A DNA stretch of 64,000 nt from Tubiluchus corallicola (lineage: Eukaryota > Priapulida > Priapulimorpha > Priapulimorphida > Tubiluchidae), in NCBI GenBank assembly GCA_030141605.1, contig JAQGDQ010000041.1, positions 852,774-916,773 of the forward strand, written 5' to 3'. Numbering within the stretch: position 1 is the first letter of the stretch; every line of letters begins with the position of its first letter. Made by a program: the position numbers and the translations under genes. Below the pieces are notes generated by a model, which saw only the letters and a list, made by a program, of their open reading frames with translations, was not told where the DNA came from and made no database searches. Shown here in pieces: positions 1 to 27,129 of the stretch.

Positions 1-2066
1 TTCACGTAAGCATTCTATCATAGCTTCTTCCTCCTCTGGTGTATTCGTTTCTGTTGGACAATCTACCAACTCAGCTAAGCGCTTGGTGAATTTTAGAGGC
101 TCTGGTTCAACTGACCAAACACACATTGAACTTCCACTTTGTGCAATGACATTGTGAAACAGACCTGTAACACCGACATGAAGATTTGATTTCTATCGTA
201 AAAAAGTTACCAAGGCTTAAAACTTGTATTATTTGAGATCTTAAACTAAAAAATCACCAGCTTTAAAACCAACACACCTCTCCTCGTTAGCTGCTCACTG
301 AATCATGACATGATTTTGATTACTATAAAGTTTTTGGCACAGATCTTTCGTCATCTCTGATATTTGTTTTAAAATGTAGCAACATCTTTGTCGTTTTCTT
401 ATGTTATTCGCAGTAATGTTCTTATATAAAACTCTTACTTGAAACGTTTACCTTCAGATAAAGGTGATAACATATGAAGCGAGACTGACGAACCACCTGC
501 ACTGTTTCCAAATATGGTAACTTTGTCTTTATCTCCGTTAAAAGCGTGAACGTTTTCTTTCACCCATTTCATAACTTCGATTTGATCCAACATCCCGAAA
601 TTGCCAGGTACCAAGTCACTTTCCGTGCTCAGGTAGCCTGGAATTAGTTATTAATTAATGGTCTGCTTAAGTATTGAAGATACAATTTTCACTTAGTTAC
701 ACTTATGTGAAAATTGATTCAAATGATCAGTTCACAACTTCACATATAAATCAATGGTATGCAAATCAGATAACTATCTAAACGAATTGGTATAAGAGTC
801 TAAGTGTTAGATGTCTTACCATATATTCCAAGTCGATAATTTGCGTGAACTACAATAACTCCTTTTCGGACTATTTCAACTGCATGATATATAGGATTTC
901 CACTCCATCCATCCTCAAAGCCACCCCCATGAAAAAATACCATAACTGCAAACTTTTGGTTGTTGTTTTCCGGGTCATTCATCTAAGTAAATTTCAGAAA
1001 GTAAGGATCAAGAGTCTGAATTCCTTCCAGTTTAGGAAAGAAGGTAATAATTTTAAAGTTGCTTCACACTGCAGACAATAGCCGATAGTGCAAGAACTAA
1101 GAATGGTTTGAAAGACGTTTGTGTTCAGATTCAAAACAGGCTGACGACTTCGGAGATGGAAATACGTTGCCAAGTTGTGCCATAGCGAATCGTTTTTATA
1201 AAACATGCCAAAGTAAAAAAGCTTATTCTTAAAATGTCTAACTATTATGGTAATTGTGGTTTATTAATTAAAGATACATTAATAATTAAGTCACTAACTT
1301 TTTAAATAGCTTTAAAACCATTTTTTCAATTAGTTCACGGTGACAAATTTTTTTGTATTTTCAACTTTATTTATTTAACAGCTCAGAAAAACAATGGAGT
1401 ATGCTACCCAGAAAATCGGGCGCCTCTGTGGCGCGCTCTCTAAAATATAATACGTACGTCGGGTGTAAACACGTTTAGTGTGAGACAGTCTTCATCCATC
1501 ACTTCTAAACCTATGTAGCTCGGAGCTTTTGCTCCACCCTGTATGCAACCTGGACCATACTTTGAAGCATCAAAAACATCCTGCCAAGACTCGGGTGCTT
1601 CTGGTGGCTGAAATATAAATCACTACAGCAAACATTTTGTTGAATCGTAACCTCAAATTTCTGCATTTTTGAAGCAATCATAACACGCACGGGTTATTTA
1701 CATGTGCGACGAAAGAAACACTACCAGTTACAACACATAACATTGCTATGTTTCTTTTATAATAATTTAATTTTTTTTTTAAATTCTGCAGTTTTCGAAA
1801 AACAAGTCCAACACTTTTCTCTATTTAGAATAAGCAAAAAAATGCACCGAAGCAACGCACGAAGAAGCATTTTGGTTTACCTTCCATCTGAGTTCTCCAA
1901 CTGGTGGTTTTGCGTACGGAATTCCACGGAAAATACTTACAAGTGTGCCATCATGTGCTTTACCAAGAACTCCTTTCACTCTACCGGTACTAATTTCCAC
2001 TTCAAACGCCTTGCTGCTTAACACGGAAATAAACAAGAAAACAAATGTAGTCTGCGATAAAAACAT
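1..2066 (-). CDS. Type-B carboxylesterase / cholinesterase-like, N-terminal half (partial)
   Basis: Secreted alpha/beta-hydrolase of the carboxylesterase/cholinesterase family. Five exons are visible on the minus strand: 2066-1881, 1607-1458, 982-820, 637-452 and 164-1. All have GT/AG ends and matching phases (0, 0, 1, 1). The start at 2066 is chosen because it gives a signal peptide (MFLSQTTFVFLFISVLSSKA). Family motifs follow in order: FRGIPYAKPPVGELRWK (residues 46-62), the EDCLTLNVF segment (102-110) whose Cys normally pairs with a Cys near residue 83 (also present), the oxyanion-hole HGGGF (130-134), NYRLGIYGYLST, and the nucleophile elbow G-N-S-A-G-G with Ser212. After the last junction the GLFHNVIAQSGS segment also fits the family. 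The acidic and histidine members of the triad, and the C-terminus, lie beyond the left edge. The substrate (choline ester, juvenile hormone, lipid or xenobiotic) cannot be told from this half. Family call is sure; exon edges are inferred. Confidence 0.9.
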
Positions 2067-2472
2067 GGTAAGATTTTTAGTTTCACTTCGGCAGAAATGC
2101 ATGCAAAAAGCGGGCTCTCGTAGTCCTATAACAGGTACTGCGTGACTACCGCTTGTGTGCAAAGTTAATGATAAAAATAATCCGCGACATTTACTCTTGA
2201 TCAAATGAACCAATGTTCTCACGTCACGATCTTATCAACTGCCAAAGCACAAATTGAGTAGCCTTTGACTTACACTTAGCCTATATTATTAACATAAATA
2301 TTTATCACATATTTTTGTCGCATATTTAGTATTCCGCATGTAGTTCGTATGTAATTTGTTAATAATTATTTTGAAGATGCCTTAATGTCTAACTGTTAAA
2401 ATTTGCACTTTTATTGTTATTTTTGCCAATATGTATTGCACTTATACGCGTGCAATGTGTAAACTGTATAAC
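2067..2472. other. Intergenic, 5' flank of the esterase gene
   Basis: No gene is seen. An open frame continues upstream of the esterase start to 2222, but the added residues lack the signal-peptide pattern, so it is read as 5' UTR. The last eight bases before the MITE (2465-2472) are its target-site duplicate. Confidence 0.5.
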
Positions 2473-2851
2473 CAGGGCCTATTTCAAGGGGGGAAGTGGG
2501 GATACTTCCCCGGGGCCTCACCCTCCAGGGGGCCTCTCGCCAAGGTAACATTTTCTTTTGCTTTATGCGAACATACTGCCTCCTCTCTCCCTCTCTCTCT
2601 TGAAGCAGGCGCGCCGTTTGCCAGTATTGACAAGTACTAAGGACTGGTCTGAGAATAAAGCAGTTTTTGTTTCAATTGTTCTTTCCTTTAACAACTGTAT
2701 AACTCCATATTTTCTCTTCGAAAATGCTTCTCCGGCGTTCTAGCAGTTCAAAAATTTTCTGGGCGCCAACCATGGTAGCGCCTGCCCCCCCTCCCGATGG
2801 GCCCTCACACGGCCCACTTCCCCGGCCTCGCTTAGGCTGAAATAGGCCCTG
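2473..2851. mobile_element. hAT-type MITE (379 bp) with 8-bp target duplication
   Basis: The ends are a 14-bp perfect terminal inverted repeat: CAGGGCCTATTTCA at 2473 and its reverse complement ending at 2851. The element is flanked on both sides by the same 8 bases, TGTATAAC (2465-2472 and 2852-2859). An 8-bp duplication together with a CAGGG start is the hallmark of hAT elements. The interior is GC-rich next to the ends (two pieces resembling CCCCGG..CCTC in opposite orientation) and encodes no transposase, so the element is non-autonomous. Confidence 0.88.
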
Positions 2852-2859
2852 TGTATAAC

Positions 2860-3150
2860 CATTTATGCGCAGTTAACTAATGCAGAATTTGCTATGTAAT
2901 ATAAATTTAGAGTAAATAAGTAAATACTCAAATTGACGATGGAAGGTGAAAATATCTAAACCAGGCTAAACGTCTATGTACATAATTTTGTGCTGTTATA
3001 TATAACATTAATTGCAAGCAGCTTACTAGTTTTATTCAAACGATGATGAGTATGATGATGATGACTATGACGACGATAAGGATGATGATGATGGTGGTGA
3101 CGGTGATGATATGTCGATGACGACGATGATGAAGATGTTGTTGTTGTTGT

Positions 3151-3197
<47 letters not shown>

Positions 3198-5486
3198 GAG
3201 GAGATGATGAGGAGGAGGAGGAGGAGGAGGAGGAGGAGGAGGAGGAGGATTCGAAACTTCTTTTGACGGTTTTTTTTAGCCATGTTGTTTACCTTGTAGA
3301 GGGAAGATTCATATCGGAACGTAGCTAAGAAGCCTCTGCTGGTTCAACAGCGTGTTTTAGAGGATTTAACTGGCTAGGTCAGTAGGTCTCTTGTGCAGTC
3401 TACTATTATGTTCTGAAATAATAATATATGATAGGCGTAAGTGCAGTTTAAAAGCAAAACCGATTTTAATCCGAACAGTAGGTTTTCTTTTTGGTTTCAT
3501 TGATTTACGTCAAGTAGCGCAAAATTTTTGATCACGATATTATAAAAAGAAAACAACGGAATTTCGTGAAAATTACAACACTAAAGTTACATGTGATTCT
3601 GTCCGAACACCAAAAATTTTAGGGTATTCCGTTAGATTATTTCAAATGTACACAAATTTTAAATGCCGGAAAAATTCCATATGTCACTCTTGTCAAAAAT
3701 TAGATGACCAAAATCTCACCGACTAATCATCAACAAAAAATCTAATTGCTACGTAAACTTTTTGTAAAAATAAAATTATTTTTACTTTTATTGCAATAAA
3801 TTTATATTATAGTGTCTTGGGACTAAAGCAAAACATGTAAACAAAAATAATTCATTATGCAATCCGAATCCTTTAATGAGAATCTCTCTTAATGGTAAAC
3901 AAATATGAATCTTAGCTAATGAGAATGATGTTCCAGTTATATCTATTTTATATACAAAAAGGCATGTAGAACGAGTTTTACATGACCAGTCTAAAAGACT
4001 TACGTATGGCTGGAACTGACATGTAGTATAAAAAAATCTTAGTTTCCCTGCTAAACATTGTAGGGTGCTAACTTTAATATAAACACATAATTCTACTTTA
4101 TTCTATACATAGTATCTGACAACCTCTTGCTGTGCATGTATAATTCATAAAAAGTGTAGAAATCTGATGTCAACATATTACATTGTTACAAAACAAAGTC
4201 AAATATACCAAATTTGAAACAAAATAAAAAGCAAACTACCTTGATATTGACAGCATGTTTTTAATTAATTTTGAAAAGATTCAGTTTTGATGAGGTTTCG
4301 CGCATGTTTCATCCATTAGCAACATTTGTCTATCCTTTCTGTCTAAGTAAAAATAATCTAGTCATGTCACTTTCGCAATATAGTTGGTATGTTTAAGTAT
4401 ATTCTCCAATGCGTATTTACCGTTTGTGAATAAAAGAGGTTGTGAAGCAGCTAGCCAGTTAAAGCATCTGTATGGCCATTGTGAAGCAAACTTCCGCTGG
4501 TCAAGGCCTCTTCAAAACACCCTTTGAAGTGGCCTAGCCGTTGGTTAATTGACGTTTCCTCTATTAGTACCCCGTAGTGTAGAGTGTGATACACAGCGAG
4601 CGTTTAGGAAAAATACTTTGTTTAAAGGGCTTTTAAATTTCCTAGAAGCTATTAAAGTTTTACAGCGCCTGTGTGACGGCAACTAAAAAAACCACGATTG
4701 AAATAATAACATTTCTTCATTGTGTTATCCTTCAATTGATTTTATTATAATTTTGAATGATGTGAGACGTAATCTATTTTAATACATTTTGCTTGAATCA
4801 AATTAAAAACAACTAAACCAGAATAAATGGGACGCCATTTAATACAATAGGAAAACTGGTGGCCCAATATGCATTAATGGACAATTGGTGTATGCACAAT
4901 CCAATATACACATTTACAGTATAGAATGTAAAGTAATATAAAAAGAGGCGAACTGCTAAGTAACCTACATAAATATAAAGTTGCGTACACTATAGAACCA
5001 CAATGTTTTAGCTTTTTATTTAGCTATATACGCATACATATTTGGCCGTAGCAAACGACTGTAGCAACAAGAAAACTTTAGGTTACGTACTTCACTCAAC
5101 TTATTCACTCAGTTCATACGGGCGTGTAACACAATTTCTGCAGTGATTACAATCAAACGGTGTAATTTTTCAAGCATTTTATCTAACAAATTCAAAATAC
5201 TGTTTACAAATTATATTGCATAAAATACAATAATAAAATGAACTAAAACATTGATTAAACTAAATGTATCAAGTATTCTTATCAGAACGACATTACGTCA
5301 TAAATGCTAATACACATCAAATAATTATAATTTCCAAAAAGATTTTTTTGTAGATGGCGCCACCCTGATGGTACAAGCCTGCAAATTAGTCGTAAAATTT
5401 AGTCCTCATGTAGAACATGTGACGCTCAAATATAGAGCTTTTCTGTATGACTTGAATCGTCCAGCTGATTCATGCAATAAAATTAC
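2860..5486. other. Intergenic, no gene recognised
   Basis: AT-rich sequence between the MITE and the 3' end of the AChBP-like gene. Apart from the microsatellite at 3040-3250 there is no ORF with family features. A 13-bp stretch (TTTAACTGGCTAG) near 3370 recurs inverted near 4450, but no convincing element could be drawn around it. A TTTATT on the plus strand near 5014 (AATAAA on minus) is a possible poly(A) signal of the upstream gene. Confidence 0.5.
3040..3250. repeat. GAT/GGA trinucleotide microsatellite
   Basis: Interrupted (GAT)n passes through a short (GTT)n into a pure GAT run and then (GAG)n. The open frames across it are repeat artefacts. Confidence 0.9.
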
Positions 5487-6215
5487 TTAGCACGTGTACG
5501 AAAGAGTTATATTAAATGACAGGGATGCGTACTCATCCTCACAACAAGAAAGCTGCTCAGCATCGCGCCAAACATTGTGACTGTCAATTTTCGTGCAACG
5601 ATCTTTGTTGTAGTGATCACCTGACATGTCAAGCCCTGTTGCGAACCACCACAAATCCAATTGTCCCGAGTGGTAAGTCCAAGATCCGAATTTAGCAGTA
5701 AATGTCGTTGGATGTTTGGGGGTAAACTGCGGTGCATGTAAACGGAGTTGTGCCGGAGGTACCCAGATTGCTGTTCCATTACAATTAACAGTTATGGGAA
5801 CCGGATGATGTGGAAAAAGATCAACATCGAGGCCGGTGTATAAACTGATATCCGGTCTCCATATCTCTGTTTCCGGAAACTGAATCGTATTGATGCCGTT
5901 GTAATGATCTATCTCAGGGTTCCATGTGAGTCTACGGTCCACCCACTGCAAAGTTGCCCAGCCAAGCATAGTTAAGTCTTGCTTGCGAGGAGCGATCTGA
6001 ACACGCTTAAGTGAAAACGCAAAATGAACTGTCACGGGTTCCCGGGCTTCGTTAAGAGGAATCGCACTTTTTTCGTATCGATAGCGGAGCTCTCGGTACA
6101 AATTAAAATGCAAATCTTTTTCTAAACGTTCATTGTTTCCATATGTTAAAGGAGTATCCCTGTAAAAGGCTGTAACAACAGCACTCAATGCCACAGCAAT
6201 CAGTATCCAGATCAT
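5487..6215 (-). CDS. Soluble acetylcholine-binding-protein-like (nicotinic receptor ligand-binding domain only), Cys-loop absent
   Basis: A 242-residue intronless ORF. Residues 1-17 form a signal peptide (MIWILIAVALSAVVTAF). The rest is one Cys-loop-receptor ligand-binding domain. It contains loop D Trp86 (GWATLQWVD), loop A WRPDISLY (119-126), loop B GSWTY with Trp179 and loop C vicinal Cys224-Cys225 followed by Tyr229. So four of the five usual agonist-box aromatics are present; the Tyr two residues before the Cys pair is Leu222. The chain stops after SYTC, where receptors enter TM1, and the downstream DNA shows no membrane exon, so it is about the size of molluscan AChBP. The cysteines that close the Cys-loop are missing (Phe172 at the second site, Arg-Leu-His-Ala 158-161 at the first) and the loop is about three residues short. 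N-glycosylation sites: NGT (146) and NIT (235). Function inferred: secreted pentameric cholinergic-ligand binder. A decayed receptor is the alternative, but the frame is intact. Confidence 0.85.
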   Translation of the reverse strand: MIWILIAVALSAVVTAFYRDTPLTYGNNERLEKDLHFNLYRELRYRYEKSAIPLNEAREPVTVHFAFSLKRVQIAPRKQDLTMLGWATLQWVDRRLTWNPEIDHYNGINTIQFPETEIWRPDISLYTGLDVDLFPHHPVPITVNCNGTAIWVPPAQLRLHAPQFTPKHPTTFTAKFGSWTYHSGQLDLWWFATGLDMSGDHYNKDRCTKIDSHNVWRDAEQLSCCEDEYASLSFNITLSYTC

Positions 6216-6297
6216 CGTGCAACCAGGAAAGTTGTAGCAGTTACTCTAGCGCGTGGACGAGCTAGATGCCAAAAGCATCCAGGTCCCGTTCTCAAGC

Positions 6298-6306
6298 TAT
6301 TTTATA
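6298..6306 (-). promoter_or_regulatory. TATA box of the AChBP-like gene
   Basis: The minus strand reads TATAAAATA 83-91 bases upstream of the ATG at 6215. This predicts transcription starting near 6270 and a 5' UTR of about 55 bases. The position fits an intact, expressed gene rather than a processed pseudogene. Confidence 0.55.
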
Positions 6307-6309
6307 ACA

Positions 6310-7987
6310 GACACAGAACGCCCGTGAATTCACTTGATACAACCCCTGACTCGTTTCTCACAAGGACTGAGTCTGGTCCGGTTTTTTTCGACAAATGTTT
6401 ATGGAATCGAATGTCCGAGTTTTGTTTACTTGAGCCTACTCGTTACCGTCAAGGTGCCCTTGGTTACATATGGCGACTTTGTTGACGACTATCTAAAATA
6501 AAACAGCAGGTAATACAAGTCGCGAGTAGTATATTTTTTCAATTAACTGACATCTAATACAAGAAATCTGAAAAAAAATGAACATTTTATTGATGACGTA
6601 TCTTTATTTTATAGGTGGCACTAACTAACATTTACGAGGCTAATAGCTATTTTGGCTACGACTTATACTAGGAATAATAATGTTCTTCGGGTATATGGCA
6701 AACATCTTATATGGACAGACTTTTTCTTTTGGAGTTTGTAATTTCTCGTTTGGTGGATTCTCGTCATTTTTATCTTTTTTTCTAACGGTTGTGAACGTTT
6801 TCATAAGTATTTTCATCGGTGAGTCATTATTTTCAAAAACAATATAGATTTCAAACAAGTAGATGAAATTATAACTGAAAGAAAAGATGGGTGACTCTAC
6901 AGACATAAACAAAAAGGAGCTACAAGTCGCACACGGTAAAAATGGGTTTGCAACAAATTTTTGACACAAATGTCTCAAGCAAGCATTTTCCCGCACACTT
7001 TTGTACGAAGTAAACTGTCTCACGGACAACCTCAATAAACATTTTTAGATGGCACGTGACCAAAACAATTACTTTTAATGGTCTGGTATGGTTTTATCTG
7101 AGACAGATTTTTGTTAGATCTAAGCCCGCAAACTGGAGAGCAGGGTCAGTTTGTCTTTGTCCGAACACAGAAAATTAAGTAAGTTGAATAAATAAATATC
7201 TGCATGCGACAAAGTTGATAAAACAGCGTTTGTCAAGCCAGCAGACGAGCAAAAATCTGTTTCCGACAAGATGTTGCATGCAGATTTTGCATCGCGTACG
7301 CAAGGTATAACACAAGCTACAAGTCTTATCAAAATTTGAATTGTTAGTTTCGCGTAAAAATATATTACAGTGGTAAATACAGCGACAAATTATTCTACTC
7401 AGTGGTAAATCGAGTCACAGATGCTGTTTTATTGGCTAGCTGTTTACCTTTGGTGAAGACATTTTCTGATGTGTATTTTTGTAAAATTTTCAGATACAAC
7501 TTTTTAGTAAAGTGACCTCCAAGCTTCATATAAGGCAGAATTCCACCATAAAGCTGTACACAAATATTGATGTTAGCAAAGTACCTAGCTAGCGTCAAAC
7601 AACAGCTTGACAGTATTAGTGAACGTATAATAACAATAATAACAGTATTAGTGAACGTATGAAACTGAAGCGCAAAAAACGCTCATTTGATTGCATGTGG
7701 TGGCAGTTTCAAGGCCGCATTGGTTATATGAAAATCGCCATTCAAAATCAAGTTACGTGTTATTTTGTTTCTAGGTGAATATCTCTTGAACGTAAAAAAT
7801 CATGCAAACCTTGTCATGTTAATTTTAAATGGTTCAGGAAAACATGTGTATGAAAATTTTGGCATTGCAAATTTTGGATTCATTTAGGACTTTTAGAGTT
7901 ACAGCTTATTTTACCCAGAGAACAAAGAAGAAGCAGGCATGTTGTAACATCAGACTAAACCACGATGTAAAAACAGAAAGAAATAGA
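6310..7987. other. Intergenic, no recognised gene
   Basis: This is the shared upstream region of the AChBP-like gene (minus) and the dipeptidase gene (plus). Minus-strand open frames at 6640-7035, 7120-7332 and 7395-7598 show no family motif, and no clear exon chain joins them. A short direct repeat (AGTGAACGTAT) occurs twice near 7618-7660. Confidence 0.45.
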
Positions 7988-8257
7988 TGCAACACTCATA
8001 AGAAGTCTAACACGCACACTAGAAAAAATATTGCTGGTCCCTTTCAAATAGGAGCGGGTTAGTTGGTTACCCTTACATTAATTTTTAGAGTGCATAAGTT
8101 TCCACCGGTAGCTGCTCACATCTCGCCTGCAAGTATGAGTGAGCAATGAGCAGCTGCTGGTGAAAACGTGTGGGTCCTAAAAATGAATTTAAGAGTAACT
8201 GAAAACGACCAGCAATATTTTTCTAATGTGCATGTTAGGCTTCCTATTAGTTTTGCA
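7988..8257. mobile_element. Hairpin (foldback) MITE
   Basis: Nearly the whole segment is one imperfect palindrome. The left arm runs TGCAACACTCATAAGAAG, then CTAACACGCACACTAG, then an A-run and ATATTGCTGGTC. It recurs inverted at 8205-8257 with a few substitutions, and the match continues inward (a TTACCCTTA..TTTTTAG block and a GTAGCTGCTCA block) to a small loop near 8130. No coding capacity and no clear target duplication were found. It ends about 155 bp before the dipeptidase start codon, so it may form part of that promoter region. Confidence 0.75.
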
Positions 8258-8412
8258 GCTATGTTCATTATTCACGGAAACAGTTATGGTCAGTAGTCTG
8301 GGAGTGTTTGCATTGAACGCACGCGTAACACGTGATACGTATTAGCCAAAAGAAAATATACCCGACTTCCAGTTAGCAAGGTGTTTTACACGTTTCACTG
8401 TCGGACCGCAAT

Positions 8413-23741
<15,329 letters not shown>

Positions 23742-26700
23742 TGCGGAAACACATCGAGAACTCGCGCTATTGACCGTTTTGAACCTTTCACTAATACAAT
23801 CTGTCCTACGAAGGGTTTCCTAGTTTCACCGCCCTCATGGAACTAAAGTGATAAATTTATAATATAATGTAGGTTGCGATTTTGACCATGGATGAGCGTT
23901 CGAAAGTGATTTAAACTTGTAAATAGCCGGACTTTAAAAAACTCAGTATACCGCCAATATCGGTACAGGTAGTCAAATACAAGATGCGTCAGTAGGGAAA
24001 TGTTCCCGGACTGCGTGATTTAGGGACCCCTCATTTTTTTTCAAATAATGACATGATCCGAGGGCGGATCCATTCCTAACCCTAATACCCTCCAAATAAC
24101 GTTCAACCCTAATCCTAGCTCTTTTGAGATGTTTTAGTGTGATTTAACAATAATTAAGTTGCTATATTTGCATTTAACCCAAATGTTCTGCGATTCACTA
24201 GATGGCTTTAAAATAAAATACTGCCATTTAAAAAATTGCTAACAATTTGTGAGCAAATTGCTAACGAATAGTGACATACTTTGTTCACTTTAGAAACTGC
24301 ACATTGGCTAATACTGAAGGTGGAGAAAGTACAGAAAGATAATTAACTGGTTTTAATTGTGTTATTAAATATTATGACAGTTAGGAAAATACTGAATCAT
24401 TAAAGGTTTAATAAACAAAACTAGGTATAACACCAACTTTTCTGGTGCCCAAATGTTAGCTACACATGCAAGTGATTGACAATATAAGCTGATTTGTCAA
24501 ACGGTGACTTCAAAAGGTGAAAAAAAGAGTTTGCCTTGCAGCCGAAAACTTGAAAACAAGAGCAATACGTGAAAGCATCAATTGTCGGAAACATATTTCC
24601 AACAGGACAATTATTGTAAATGTATAGTAAGTCCTCGCTTAATGACTTCCCGTTTGGCGACCTTTTAGACGACTTACTGTATATGTACAAAGTTAAAGCT
24701 AGATTTATTCCACTGTAATTTGTTAATGCTAATCACCCACTGTTCTGTACATAGTAAGAATGTACTCTTCCGTAGTTTAATTGTATAATGAATAACTTTA
24801 AAGCCAAGTGAATCGCTACTGTAACTGCTAAATGCATGTGATGTTCTAAAAGTATAGGCAGCAAATAGATCCCTGGGAAAAACCTGTGTGGTGCGTAAAA
24901 TACTGTAATAAATAGACACTAAAAATTATTATCGTAAAATCAATGTGACGCCTAGTCTTTATTTTGTATTATCACTGTAATTCAGTATATACTCGCTGGG
25001 GTTCAGTTATAATTTTCGTTTGTCAGGATTGTTTTAACCAGTCGCGTGTCTTTAACTGACCATAAAGCATTTGTGGTGTGTTGGCGAACTAACTAAGGCA
25101 CTATAGGTACTGGCACACTCTCCGAAAACCAGTATTCTAATTATACTGAAGATTGAAATAGAAATAAACGTTTTAACTATAAAAGTAATATCTTACTGAT
25201 TATTATTGAATATATATAAAAGTAATAATATACAAACAATACATTCTACAAAGTATTAATACAAAACATAATATCCCCAGAGTTCTGTAGTGATGCAGTT
25301 TCTGCGTTGGGAGCTCCTGGATCTTCCTATGTGGTCCTTTGCACCTTCCTTCCGCTTAGCAGGTAATCTTCGTTCGCCTGGGTGTTGAGCGACAAACGAA
25401 AAACTGACCAATGTCCAGTGTCCTTGACCATTTCATCAGAGGTCACCGGTTACCATACCACTAACACCACTGCCAGTTCCCCAACCTCAGGAGTCTACCC
25501 ACCAAGTTTGGTGACTCTAGGTTTGGAGTTATTCACCGTCATAGCGGAGAAGTAATAATGTGAAGTTGTGGATCAATAGCTAAAATTGATTACAAAAATT
25601 GATATGATATACATCAAAGTACTTTATATAATAAATAATAAACTAAAGAAAGATCAAAAGCAATAAATAAAAATAAATTATGAATAACATAGAGCAATCA
25701 AATTTCTAGCATTCCTAAAGCAACCACATGTTTTAACACGATAAGAAAAACAAAAAGCTAACACTGATTACACCTTGTTGAACCTTTTCGATGTCAACTC
25801 AACTACTCAAAGAGTTGTGGCTTTTTAATATCCAGTTATAATTTTGTATTGCACAATGTATAGTTGTTAATTGTTTTTAATACTGTTTCTTTGTTTTATG
25901 TAGGTTTTCTGGGTACAATCTATACATCTATGACATCAATGCAAGAAACGTTTGGCAACAACTCCAGTTCGTAGGGAAGAAGAAATCAGCACTTTGACAG
26001 CAGACTCTAACCAAATTATTTTCAACTCTCATTATGTTTTCTTTATAATTTTTCATTTAAAATGTTGGTACAGATACCTACTACTTTTAGGTCATTTTTC
26101 TTTTTTCATTGCTAAATTATACAATTTTTATATAACCGTGATTTTAGTATCAGTATGCCACATTTTAATGTTTGTCTATGAAAATAACTTTACGCACAAC
26201 CTATTATGACTTTATTTCGGTTTATGTAGTATTTAACGTGTATTGCTTTGCCAATGTACATTGTATGTGTTTGTGCAAATAAAACTGAATTGAAATTGAA
26301 AATTGTAAGTGTAAATTAGGAAAAGAGTAAAACAGCGCGATTACGAAATCTTTCCTAAACATTTAGATATAAACTGAGAAAATTAGTATTTTCCTGCTTT
26401 GAGTTTTCTTGGTGTTTTGCCTAAACTGTCTTAACTCTAGCTCAAGGTTCGACTAACTAACTGATGCAGTCTACTGGGGAGCCTATATAGCTAATCTACA
26501 ATAACTGACTAAGCAACAGAAGCTAGGTGGAACCTGAATCTGTCTGTATTGGGAAAAAAAGCTGATTTCAAGCTAACAGCTGCTCACATCAAAAGCCGTC
26601 AGTCCTAGGCTAAAGCGCCTACGGACACTCGTTCCCTACTACCGATTCCTTACGTAGCGGGACTCTTGCATTTCTCCAGGACCAATTCTACCAGTTTACC

Positions 26701-27129
26701 GAAATTACCTACAATTATTGTTTAAGGAAATTTGTGTTATTGCAATGATTGTTAATATTAATCTAACTTATACTTGCTATTATTATTATTATTGATTTTA
26801 ATAAACTACATTAGTATTGTTGCAGTTCAGAAGGAATCCTGAGTTGTGTTTTCCTTCTTCTTGCAGGTTTTTTGCTTTCTCAAGTATAGCCCATTGGCCA
26901 TTATTTTGCGCAATACCATCGCAGTTCTGTCATGTGAACCCCTAGCCACCACACCACTATAATAAAGACTAGTAATAAATAGTTGATTTCTAAGAAGATT
27001 CTGCTACATGCAGAATATTAATAAGAAATACATAAACGGTTACGTTTCAAGAAGATTCTGCTTTTATTAACCATACGTATTTTCCAAATTTCATGCTCAC
27101 AGTAACGTACTCATCGAGCTAGACATCGT
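23742..27129. other. Intergenic after the dipeptidase gene
   Basis: Begins with the dipeptidase 3' UTR (AATAAA at 24212-24217). A TAAGTCCTCGCTTAATGAC stretch near 24627 resembles a Tc1/mariner-like terminus, but no partner end was found. The stretch 25905-26310 ends in AAATAAAACTGAATTGAAATTG, which looks like the tail of a truncated CR1/L2-type LINE, with a 85-codon open frame before it that shows no motif. No gene is recognised. Confidence 0.45.

Noticed and set aside
6640-7035. 131-codon minus frame and its neighbours at 7120-7332 and 7395-7598
   Set aside because: No domain, no signal of codon bias and no splice sites that chain them into one product. Kept only as a note in the intergenic entry.
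24620-24660. Tc1/mariner-like end TAAGTCCTCGCTTAATGAC
   Set aside because: No inverted partner was found within several kilobases.
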